Below, one piece after another: positions 5,899 through 12,532 of a stretch of DNA of 13,068 nt. Source of the stretch: H17-190 sp034435615 (GTDB lineage: Bacteria > Chloroflexota > Dehalococcoidia > SM23-28-2 > HRBIN24). The number at the start of each line of letters is the position of its first letter. Within the stretch, counting starts at the first letter, position 1. The notes beneath the pieces are model-generated. The model saw only the letters and a list, made by a program, of their open reading frames with translations, did not search any database and was not told where the DNA came from. The position numbers and the translations under genes were made by a program. The stretch spans positions 1-13,068 of the forward strand of contig DAOTWZ010000071.1 in NCBI GenBank assembly GCA_034435615.1, given 5' to 3'.

Positions 5899-7578
5899 CT
5901 ACAGGAAGCCGCCCTTGAGGGAGCCATCTATGACCACGTCTATGAGCCACGGCTCCTGGGCCTCCTGGGCCTGGCGGACCGCCGGCCCCAGCTCGTCCGC
6001 CCTCTCTATCCTCACCCCCCTCACCCCGAAGGCCTCGGCGATGCGTGCGAAGTCCAGTTCCGGCTCCACCAGGTCCATGGCGATGAAGCCGCGGTCGCTG
6101 GCCCCCTCGCCCAGGTACTGGAGGAGGTTGAGTTTCAGGATGCGGTAGCTCCGGTTGTTAGCGATGACCCAGGTTACCGGCACCCGATAGTGGGCGGCCG
6201 TCCAGAGCGCCTGGACGGTGTAGAGAGCGGCGCCGTCCCCTACCACGCCCAGGACGGGCCGGTCCGGCCGGGCCAGCTTGAGGCCGATGGGCGCCGGGAT
6301 GCCCGCTCCCAGACCGCCGCCGGCCGCCCGCAGGTGGCTGCCCGGGCGCAGCCGCAGGTGGCGCATCAGGTGGCCGCCCGCCGTCACCGACTCGTCGAAC
6401 AGGACGGTGTCCGGGTGGAGGGCCTGGCCCAGTTCGTAGGCGAAGCGGGAGGCGGCCATGGGCTCGTCCTCCCAGCGGGCGCGCAGGGCGCCATCCAGGG
6501 CCTGGAAGATGGCCCTCCGCTGGCCCTGGGCCGCCACCAGCCGGGCGGCGGCCGCCTCGCGCTGGGCCGGCGTCAGCCTCCCCTCCAGGAGGGCGCGCAG
6601 CTCTCGCAGCGCCTCCCCGGGGTCGGCCAGGAGGAGAAGGTCGGCCGGCCAGTTCTTGCCCAGCTCCCAGGCGTCCAGGCCGATGTGCACCAGGCGGCAG
6701 CCGGCGGGCAGGGGGTTCTCCGTCACCGGGGAGACGGTGAGGAAGAGGGGGGCGCCCACGGCCAGCACCATGTCCGCCCCGGCGAGCTGGCCCCGCAGGC
6801 CGGGGCCGGAGAGAACGTTGAGGGGACCGGCGTAGCAGGGATGGTCGGTGGCGAGGGGGACATAGACGCCATAGCTGGCATAGAGGCGGGCCCCCAGCAT
6901 CTCCGCCAGGCGCTCCACCTCCTCACGGGCGCCGGCGGTGGCTACCTCGTCCCCGGCGATGATCACCGGCGCCTCCGCCCTGGCCAGCATCTCCGCCGCT
7001 GTCTCCAGGGCCTCCCTCTCCGGCCGGGCCCGCTGCCGCAGGTAGACGGGGGCGAGGACATCTGCCTCCGCCTCCTCGTCCATGACGTTGGCGGGGACGG
7101 AGACCAGGACGGGCCCCCGCGGGGGATCCATGGCCACCTTGAAGGCGCGCCGGAGCACCAGGGGGAGGTCGGCGGCGTCCTGCACCTCCACCGCCCACTT
7201 GGTGACGGGGCGGGCCATGGAGACCAGGTCTCCCGCCAGGATGGGCTCCTGCAGGAGCCCCCGCTGGGAGTGCTGCCCGGCGTAGATGACCATGGGGGCA
7301 TGGGTGCGCCAGGCGTTGTAGAGCATCCCCATGGCGTTCCCCAGCCCGGGGGCGATGTGCAGCTCCACGAAGGCGGGCACCGGCGAGAGGCGGGAGTAGC
7401 CGTCCGCCATCCCCAGGACGGCCGCCTCCTGCAGCCCCAGGACATACTGCACCTGGGGATAGTCATGGAGGGCGTCCATGAAGGCCTGTTCCGTGGTGCC
7501 CGGGTTACCGAAGACGTGGCGGACGCCCGCCGCCACCAACTGCTCCATCATCAGGAGGCGACCAGGCAAGCGGGGCAT
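5899..7578 (-). CDS. thiamine-diphosphate-dependent enzyme, benzoylformate decarboxylase-like
   Basis: This 559-aa protein starts at ATG 7578 with a strong AAGGAGG 5 nt upstream; the frame stays open further 5' but runs through two tRNA genes, so the longer version is rejected. The three-domain ThDP decarboxylase/ligase fold is evident. The PYR domain has FGNPGTTE (23-30), the cofactor-activating Glu51 in LQEAAVLGMADGY, and LHIAPGLGNAMGM with His74. A central Rossmann-like domain follows, then the PP domain with GGGLGAGIPAPIG and the ThDP/Mg motif GDGAALYT to ANN (about 447-475). His74 aligns by eye with His70 of benzoylformate decarboxylase. The second catalytic His of that enzyme, expected after VGAPLF, is not seen. 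The reaction is therefore likely a 2-oxoacid decarboxylation or carboligation with unknown substrate. No adjacent pathway gene hints at it. The family is secure; the specificity is not. Confidence 0.9.
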   Translation of the reverse strand: MPRLPGRLLMMEQLVAAGVRHVFGNPGTTEQAFMDALHDYPQVQYVLGLQEAAVLGMADGYSRLSPVPAFVELHIAPGLGNAMGMLYNAWRTHAPMVIYAGQHSQRGLLQEPILAGDLVSMARPVTKWAVEVQDAADLPLVLRRAFKVAMDPPRGPVLVSVPANVMDEEAEADVLAPVYLRQRARPEREALETAAEMLARAEAPVIIAGDEVATAGAREEVERLAEMLGARLYASYGVYVPLATDHPCYAGPLNVLSGPGLRGQLAGADMVLAVGAPLFLTVSPVTENPLPAGCRLVHIGLDAWELGKNWPADLLLLADPGEALRELRALLEGRLTPAQREAAAARLVAAQGQRRAIFQALDGALRARWEDEPMAASRFAYELGQALHPDTVLFDESVTAGGHLMRHLRLRPGSHLRAAGGGLGAGIPAPIGLKLARPDRPVLGVVGDGAALYTVQALWTAAHYRVPVTWVIANNRSYRILKLNLLQYLGEGASDRGFIAMDLVEPELDFARIAEAFGVRGVRIERADELGPAVRQAQEAQEPWLIDVVIDGSLKGGFL

Positions 7579-7616
7579 GGCATCCTCCTTATCCTGGCGC
7601 TGTGCCGTGCCCTTGT

Positions 7617-7645
7617 AAGATAGCGCGCCGGCGAAGGCCCGTCCA
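7617..7645 (-). promoter_or_regulatory. candidate promoter of the ThDP-enzyme gene
   Basis: On the minus strand TGGACG (7640-7645, 4 of 6 matches to -35) and TATCTT (7617-7622, 4 of 6 matches to -10) are spaced by 17 nt. The start site would be near 7610, giving a leader of about 31 nt that contains the AAGGAGG site. It lies downstream of the two tRNA genes, giving the enzyme its own transcript. Confidence 0.45.
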
Positions 7646-7685
7646 CGGCGGCGGGAGGCGTCCCAGGGCGAGGAAGGAAGGGCTT

Positions 7686-7762
7686 TGGTGGCGCGTGCGG
7701 GATTCGAACCCGCGCTCTCCGCCTTGAGAGGGCGGTATCCTGGGCCACTAGACGAACGCGCC
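7686..7762 (-). tRNA. tRNA-Glu (anticodon CUC), CCA encoded
   Basis: A complete cloverleaf is seen on the minus strand. The acceptor GGCGCGT pairs with ACGCGCC, the D stem is GTCT/GGAT, and the anticodon arm CCGCC-CTCTCAA-GGCGG gives CTC. The T arm is GCGGG-TTCGAAT-CCCGC, discriminator A is followed by an encoded CCA, and the length is 77 nt. It reads GAG. It follows tRNA-Gln by 4 nt, so both are cut from one precursor. Confidence 0.98.
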
Positions 7763-7766
7763 ACCT

Positions 7767-7840
7767 TGGCTGCGGGGCTAGGATTCGAACCTAGACTAGC
7801 GGATCCAGAGTCCGCTGTGCTACCGTTACACCACCCCGCA
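7767..7840 (-). tRNA. tRNA-Gln (anticodon CUG), CCA encoded
   Basis: A complete cloverleaf is seen on the minus strand. The acceptor TGCGGGG pairs with CCCCGCA, the D stem is GTGT/GCAC, the anticodon arm GCGGA-CTCTGGA-TCCGC gives CTG, and the T arm is CTAGG-TTCGAAT-CCTAG. Discriminator G is followed by an encoded CCA; length 74 nt. It has the U1-A72 pair typical of bacterial tRNA-Gln, which is also the pair recognised by the GatCAB amidotransferase. It reads CAG. Confidence 0.98.
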
Positions 7841-7852
7841 GCGCCATCTTGC

Positions 7853-7861
7853 ATTTTAGCA
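7853..7861 (-). promoter_or_regulatory. extended -10 promoter of the tRNA-Gln/tRNA-Glu(CUC) operon
   Basis: On the minus strand TGCTAAAAT is an extended -10 element (TGn plus TAAAAT, 5 of 6 matches), ending 12 nt before the mature tRNA-Gln 5' end. The start site would leave a precursor leader of only about 5 nt. No good -35 is visible at 17 nt, which fits an extended -10 promoter. Confidence 0.65.
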
Positions 7862-7936
7862 AGGCCCGGCGCCGGAGCGGAAGAGGCGCCGCGGGCACAG
7901 ACCGGGGCCGCCAGCGACACCGCCCTTCCCCCTCTC

Positions 7937-7964
7937 AGGACGCGCCCCTCCGGCGCGCCGTCCT
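7937..7964 (-). terminator. possible GC-rich terminator hairpin after the His-rich gene
   Basis: AGGACGCGCC (7937-7946) and GGCGCG plus TCCT (7952-7957 and 7961-7964) pair as a 10-bp stem with a 5-nt loop and a 3-nt bulge. It starts 8 nt past the stop of the His-rich gene on the minus strand. There is no U-tract after it in that direction, so it is at best a non-canonical terminator or an RNA 3'-end stabiliser. Confidence 0.35.
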
Positions 7965-7972
7965 ATGCTTCT

Positions 7973-8212
7973 CTAGCTCACCGCCGGATGGGCGTGGTCA
8001 TGGATGTGGGCCTCGTGCTGGTGCTCCCGCTCCGGGTTCTCGTGAGGAGGGTGGGCGTGAGAGAGGGCGGGATGGTTGTGTTCATGGCTGTGGACGGCCA
8101 CCAGGTGCTCCACCTCCCCGCCCACGCCACCCTTGACGTGGTGGACGACGTGGACGTGCTCGTGGCTGTGGACGAGCTCCTCGTGCCGGTGCTCCTGGAA
8201 CCCCGATGTCAC
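7973..8212 (-). CDS. small histidine-rich protein, probable metal binder
   Basis: The 79-aa product contains 22 His, mostly in H-x-H series: EHRHEE, VHSHEHVHVVHH, VHSHEHNHPALSHAH, REHQHEAHIHDHAHP. Two copies of the octet VHSHEH[VN]H are separated by a short Gly/Val linker (VKGGVGGEVEHL). No signal peptide or membrane segment is seen, so it is probably cytoplasmic. Dense H-x-H and D/E neighbours suggest reversible binding of Ni, Zn, Co or Cu, as in metal-storage or buffer proteins; this is inferred, and no specific family is assigned. AGGAGG lies 11 nt before GTG 8212 and only 2 nt before the in-frame GTG 8221, so 8212 is preferred and 8221 remains possible. The neighbouring upstream gene encodes a secreted protein, with a 118-nt gap. 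Conservation of such His-rich small proteins across GC-rich bacteria seems likely from memory but is unverified. Confidence 0.75.
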   Translation of the reverse strand: MTSGFQEHRHEELVHSHEHVHVVHHVKGGVGGEVEHLVAVHSHEHNHPALSHAHPPHENPEREHQHEAHIHDHAHPAVS

Positions 8213-8330
8213 CGCACCCACCCCCTCCTGAGCTACTCGTCCCTAGCCGCTTATTTACATCTTACAGCAGACGGCGGCGTCCCCGCATTGCAGGAGGCTT
8301 GCAACTTCGGCCCGGGACGCTATAGCGGGG

Positions 8331-9044
8331 CTAGGGGCAGGCGCCCTCGCTGTCGCCATGGGCTGCCAGGTGACGGACGGCGGCCGGCCGGGGTAGCGTC
8401 AGGGTGAGTTGGTGGCCTTCTTCGGACCTGTGGCAGATGGTAGACCGCTCCCGGTGTCCCTGGCCGCCGGCGCCGTCGGGCCCCCGCTGCGGCCCGGTGG
8501 GCTGGCCGCCCTTCTCCTGGCCGGCCTCCCCTTCCGCCCCCTCGCTGGCGCCGGCCCCCCTCAGCAGGACGTTGATCCCCAGGCGGAAGGGGGTGCCATC
8601 GGCGGACGTCCCCTGGGCCCGCAGATGGAGGTTGGCCTTGCCGCCCTCGTCGGTGGCGGCGAGGCTGTAGGTGCCATCGATGGTGAAGGAGCCGCTCTCC
8701 CCGGGCGCCAGCGATACGGCGAGCCCGCTGGAGGAGGCGGCGGCCTGCGGGGCCCGGCCGCCTGGCCGGGGCGTGACGTGGGAGAGGGATATGGAGCTCA
8801 GGGTGATGGACTGGCGGCTACTGGACTCGTTCCTTACGGTGACGGTGACCTGATAGCTGCCGCTCTCGGCCATGTCCTGGCAGTGGAGGGAGCTGGTCCA
8901 GGTCAGGACCACGCCGGGGGCCACCTCCTCGGTGGACTCCTCGACCGCGCAGGCGTCCGCTCGGGCCGTCCAGCCGTGCACCCCCGCAGCGGCCAGGCCG
9001 GCCAGCAGGGCGGCGCCCAGGAGCAGTGTCAGCCAGGCGCGCAT
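8331..9044 (-). CDS. secreted protein with C-terminal Cys/His 'ICH...HLAxHGD' module
   Basis: The 237-aa protein starts at ATG 9044 with GAGGGG just upstream. Residues 1-31 form a signal peptide (MRAW, then a hydrophobic Leu/Ala core, cleavage likely after RADA). The mature part begins with Cys32, which may pair with Cys55. Residues 60-165 are beta-strand-rich (YQVTVTVRNESS, LAVSLAPGESGSFTIDG, KANLHLRAQG), like an immunoglobulin-type or cell-surface fold. Residues 166-200 are a Gly/Glu/Gln-rich linker. Residues 201-237 match a short module I recognise from many secreted bacterial proteins: TICHR, then LTLTLPRPA, HLAAHGD and a final Cys. Its function is not established. The final Cys and the HGD both lie just before the stop, so the C-terminus looks intact. 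The product acts outside the membrane; its substrate or partner is unknown. Confidence 0.8.
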   Translation of the reverse strand: MRAWLTLLLGAALLAGLAAAGVHGWTARADACAVEESTEEVAPGVVLTWTSSLHCQDMAESGSYQVTVTVRNESSSRQSITLSSISLSHVTPRPGGRAPQAAASSSGLAVSLAPGESGSFTIDGTYSLAATDEGGKANLHLRAQGTSADGTPFRLGINVLLRGAGASEGAEGEAGQEKGGQPTGPQRGPDGAGGQGHRERSTICHRSEEGHQLTLTLPRPAAVRHLAAHGDSEGACP

Positions 9045-9132
9045 GTCCCCTCACCTCCCGGAGGCGCCATCTCTGTAAGGTATTTATCTCCCTCCGGGGC
9101 GGTGACTCGCCGCCCGCCGGCGCAAATTCGGG

Positions 9133-10611
9133 TCAATCCGCCGTCCGCAGGCGACGGAGGGCGGCCTCCAGCCTCAGCAGCGTCCGCTCCCGGCCCAGCA
9201 CGGCCATGCTTTCGAACAGGGGAGGGGAGACAGTGCGGCCGGTGACGGCCACCCGCACCAGCATGAAGAGGTCGCCGGTCCGGTAGCCCAGCTCCTGGGC
9301 CAGGGGGCGGACGGCCTCCTCCAGGGCTGTGGCCTCCCAGCGTTCCAGGGGGCGCACCGCCTCCAGCACTCGCGTCAGCGCCCGCTCCGCCTCCTGCGGT
9401 GCCCCGGCGAAGCGCTTCCCCAGCAACTCCGCCAGGGGGTAGTCCACCTCCCCGGGCAGGAAGAGGAAGCCGGCCATCTCCACTGCCTCAGCCAGCGTGC
9501 GGATGCGCTCCTGAACCAGGGGCACCACCTGCAGGAGGTAGGACTCGTCCACGTCGCCGAAGGCGCGCTGGAAGAAGGGGAGGAGGCGGCGGGCCAGCTC
9601 TTGCGGTGAGAGGGAGCGGATGTAGACGCCGTTCATCCAGTCCAGCTTCTCGAAGTTGAAGATGGCCGGGCTGGGGGAGACCCGCTCCAGGCCGAAGTGG
9701 CGGACGAAGGTCTGGCGGTCGATGATCTCCGTGTGGTCGTCCAGGGACCAGCCCAGGAGGCCCAGGAAGTTGAAGAGGGCCTCCGGCAGGTAGCCCCGCT
9801 CCCGCAGCTCCCGGACCGAGGTGTCGCCGTGGCGCTTGGAGAGCTTGGCCCGGTCTGGCCCCAGGATCATGGGCAGGTGGGCGAACTGGGGCGGCTCCCA
9901 GCCGAGGGCGCGGTAGAGGAGGACGTGGCGGGGGGTGGAGGAGACCCACTCCTCCCCCCGCAGGACGTGGGTCACCTGCATCAGGTGGTCGTCCACCACG
10001 CTGGCCAGGTGGTAGACGGGGAAGCCGTCCGATTTGAGGAGGACGAAGTCGTCCAGCGTCTCGTTCTTCACCGTGATATCGCCGCGCACCAGGTCATGGA
10101 AGGTGGTCTCTCCGGTGAGGGGCGTCCGGAAGCGCACCACGGGGACGATGCCCTGGGCCTCCATCTCCCGCCTCTCCCCCTGGGAGAGGTCGCGGCAGCG
10201 GCGATCGTACTTGGGCGGGAGCTTGCGGGCCATCATCTCCCGGCGCACCTGCTCCAGCCGCTCCGGGGAGCAGTAGCAGTAGTAGGCGTGGCCCGTCTCC
10301 ACCAGTTGACGGGCCGCCCGCTGGTAGTGCTCCAGACGGCGGGACTGGACGTAGGGGCCGTAGAGGCCGATGTCCCGGGAGGGGTCGTTGGGGTCGGGTC
10401 CCTCGTCCCACTCCAGGCCCAGCCAGAGGAGGGCGTCCATGATGGCCTCCACCGCCCCCGGCACCAGGCGGTCGCGGTCGGTGTCCTCGATGCGGAGGAT
10501 GAAGGTGCCGCCGTGGTGGCGAGCGAAGAGCCAGTTGAAGAGGGCAGTGCGCAGGTTGCCCACGTGGGGCTCCCCCGTGGGCGAGGGGGGGAAGCGGACA
10601 CGCACGCTCAT
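9133..10611 (-). CDS. gltX: glutamyl-tRNA synthetase
   Basis: The class I synthetase joins Glu to tRNA-Glu using ATP, in the cytoplasm. The 492-aa product (from ATG 10611) has the N-terminal VRVRFPPSPTGEPHVGNLR with the HIGH-type motif PHVGN at 15-19, and AKLSKR at 255-260 as the KMSKS-type loop. Cys112-x-Cys114 and Cys139 give a C-x-C-x24-C pattern like the zinc site of E. coli GluRS. The helical anticodon-binding half follows and the length is normal. The frame is open to GTG 10638, but the extended -10 TGCTAGAAT lies inside that extension, so ATG 10611 is preferred; no Shine-Dalgarno is present. If the cell lacks GlnRS this enzyme would be non-discriminating and also charge tRNA-Gln for GatCAB; that cannot be decided here. 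Its two tRNA-Glu substrates are encoded in the same window. Confidence 0.97.
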   Translation of the reverse strand: MSVRVRFPPSPTGEPHVGNLRTALFNWLFARHHGGTFILRIEDTDRDRLVPGAVEAIMDALLWLGLEWDEGPDPNDPSRDIGLYGPYVQSRRLEHYQRAARQLVETGHAYYCYCSPERLEQVRREMMARKLPPKYDRRCRDLSQGERREMEAQGIVPVVRFRTPLTGETTFHDLVRGDITVKNETLDDFVLLKSDGFPVYHLASVVDDHLMQVTHVLRGEEWVSSTPRHVLLYRALGWEPPQFAHLPMILGPDRAKLSKRHGDTSVRELRERGYLPEALFNFLGLLGWSLDDHTEIIDRQTFVRHFGLERVSPSPAIFNFEKLDWMNGVYIRSLSPQELARRLLPFFQRAFGDVDESYLLQVVPLVQERIRTLAEAVEMAGFLFLPGEVDYPLAELLGKRFAGAPQEAERALTRVLEAVRPLERWEATALEEAVRPLAQELGYRTGDLFMLVRVAVTGRTVSPPLFESMAVLGRERTLLRLEAALRRLRTAD

Positions 10612-10621
10612 CGCGAAGGAT

Positions 10622-10630
10622 ATTCTAGCA
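10622..10630 (-). promoter_or_regulatory. extended -10 promoter of gltX, near-leaderless
   Basis: On the minus strand TGCTAGAAT (TGn plus TAGAAT, 5 of 6 matches) ends 10 nt before ATG 10611. The transcript would begin about 4 nt before the start codon. The intervening bases (ATCCTTCGCG) contain no Shine-Dalgarno. No convincing -35 is present. Confidence 0.6.
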
Positions 10631-10662
10631 GAGGGCACTGGCAGCGTCGGCCCGTCTCCCTC

Positions 10663-10691
10663 TTGCTGGAAGGGCCGCCCCGCCTTATCTT
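10663..10691 (+). promoter_or_regulatory. promoter of the 110-aa gene, near-leaderless
   Basis: TTGCTG (10663-10668) and TATCTT (10686-10691, 4 of 6 matches) are spaced by 17 nt on the plus strand. The -10 ends 9 nt before ATG 10701, giving a leader of about 2-3 nt. It diverges from the gltX promoter about 35 nt away. Confidence 0.5.
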
Positions 10692-10700
10692 GTTGGCGGA

Positions 10701-11033
10701 ATGGTCATCACCTACGAGGTGGACGAGGACCGCATCGAGACGCTGGAGGTGGACGGCCGCGAGCTCCCCTACGTGGAGTTCCACCGTCAGCAGCCGGCCG
10801 TCAAGCTCGTCCTCAACGGCGAGGAGTACGCCCTCGTCAAGACCTTCCCCTTACGGGGCTACGCCCCCGCCCTGCTGCGCCAGGTGCGGGAGCTGGAGGC
10901 GGAGGGAAAGAAGGTGCTGGTGGCCTTCTTCCCGCCCGGCCGCAACTTCCCCACCTCCCATCACTGGGAGCGGCTCTACCTCTACGCCACCGGCGTGCGG
11001 CCCATAGGTATGGGCAAGGCGCCCGGGGCCTAG
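10701..11033 (+). CDS. 110-aa hypothetical protein
   Basis: The product starts MVITYEVDEDRIETLEVDG and is rich in charged residues with alternating beta patterns at the N-terminus (YEVDEDRIETLEV, VKLVLNGEEYALV). A probable helix follows (APALLRQVRELEAEGKK), then a strand VLVAFF and a conserved-looking aromatic stretch TSHHWERLYLYATG. This reads as a compact alpha/beta domain with no signal peptide, membrane segment or Cys. I do not recognise a family. Codon composition matches its neighbours, supporting a real gene. ATG 10701 is the only sensible start; there is no properly spaced Shine-Dalgarno, but a promoter lies immediately upstream. The stop is 7 nt from the stop of the convergent pseudouridine synthase, leaving no room for a terminator. 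Confidence 0.75.
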   Translation: MVITYEVDEDRIETLEVDGRELPYVEFHRQQPAVKLVLNGEEYALVKTFPLRGYAPALLRQVRELEAEGKKVLVAFFPPGRNFPTSHHWERLYLYATGVRPIGMGKAPGA

Positions 11034-11040
11034 GGCGGCC

Positions 11041-11920
<880 letters not shown>

Positions 11921-11946
<26 letters not shown>

Positions 11947-12442
11947 GGCGGGCCCCCTCCGTCACCTCCTCCCGCGGCCGCTCCTCCTTGCGCAGGGCGT
12001 AGCTAGCGAAGAGGACGACGAAGGCCAGGACGATGGAGGCATCGGCCACGTTGAAGGAAGGGTAGTAGGGGAAGGAGAGGAAATCGGTCACCTCGCCCAG
12101 ACGGACGCGGTCCAGCAGGTTGCCGGCGGCGCCTCCCAGCATCATACCCAGGGCCACTGCGGCGGCCCTCCCCTGAGGCTGGCTCAGCCAGTACCAGGCG
12201 ATGGCGGCGATCCCGATGACGGAGGTGACGATGAGGAAGCCGGTCTGGTCCTGGAGTATGCCGAAGGCCGCGCCTGTATTGGTGACATAGTAGAGCCGGA
12301 CGGGCCATTCCGGGCTGGGGAAGTACTGGTAGGGCTCCATGAACGCCCTCACCATCCCTTTGGTGGCCTGGTCCAGCCCCAACACCGCCAGGGCCACGAC
12401 CAGGAAAAGGGCGTCCCGCCGCCAGTTCCTCTTTCCCCTCAC
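11921..12442 (-). CDS. lspA: lipoprotein signal peptidase (signal peptidase II)
   Basis: The 173-aa inner-membrane aspartyl protease cleaves the signal peptide of diacylglyceryl-prolipoproteins just before the lipidated Cys. Four hydrophobic helices are visible. Conserved motifs in order are LDQATKG (23-29), TNTGAAFG (54-61), GNLLDR with catalytic Asp111, and FNVADASI with catalytic Asp134. Length is typical for the family, with a charged C-terminal tail of about 23 residues that overlaps the start of the pseudouridine synthase. The start is GTG 12442; no alternative initiator is available before residue 30, and no Shine-Dalgarno precedes it, while an extended -10 ends 7 nt upstream. Translation from a leaderless mRNA is therefore likely. 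Confidence 0.97.
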
Positions 12443-12449
12443 AGAAACG

Positions 12450-12458
12450 ATGATAGCA
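12450..12458 (-). promoter_or_regulatory. extended -10 promoter of lspA, leaderless
   Basis: On the minus strand TGCTATCAT (TGn plus TATCAT, 5 of 6 matches) ends 7 nt before GTG 12442, so the expected start site falls on or next to the first base of the start codon. The spacer CGTTTCT has no Shine-Dalgarno. No -35 of quality is found. Confidence 0.6.
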
Positions 12459-12464
12459 CGCCCT

Positions 12465-12494
12465 TTGACCGCCCTCCTCCCTCTCTGGTATCCT
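12465..12494 (+). promoter_or_regulatory. promoter of the sulfite-oxidase-like gene
   Basis: TTGACC (12465-12470, 5 of 6 matches) and TATCCT (12489-12494, with upstream TGG making an extended -10) are separated by 18 nt on the plus strand. The start site would be at about 12500-12501, exactly at an in-frame GTG (12500). It diverges from the lspA promoter within 10 nt. Confidence 0.6.
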
Positions 12495-12532
12495 TCCTCG
12501 TGACAGGCCGAGCAGGGGGGCAGGTCTCACCG

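Noticed and set aside
6190..7623. Long plus-strand open frame opposite the ThDP-enzyme gene.
   Set aside because: Repetitive Gly/His/Gln/Val composition without any motif; it is an antisense shadow caused by high GC at third positions.
7579..7920. N-terminal extension of the ThDP-enzyme frame up to 7920.
   Set aside because: The extension would translate both tRNA genes; a strong AAGGAGG site sits 5 nt before ATG 7578.
8251..8270. Repeated TTACA units upstream of the His-rich gene and a similar CTGTAAG stretch near 9075, considered as a shared metal-regulator operator.
   Set aside because: The two sites match only partly, face opposite directions relative to their genes, and do not fit a known Fur, Zur, NikR or MntR box.
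8318..8327. 10-bp palindrome CGCTATAGCG just after the secreted-protein stop.
   Set aside because: Too short to fold as a hairpin with a loop and expected by chance at this scale; no associated promoter spacing.
9697..11007. Long plus-strand open frame across gltX and the 110-aa gene.
   Set aside because: It runs antisense through gltX and then out of frame through the 110-aa gene; the composition is not protein-like.
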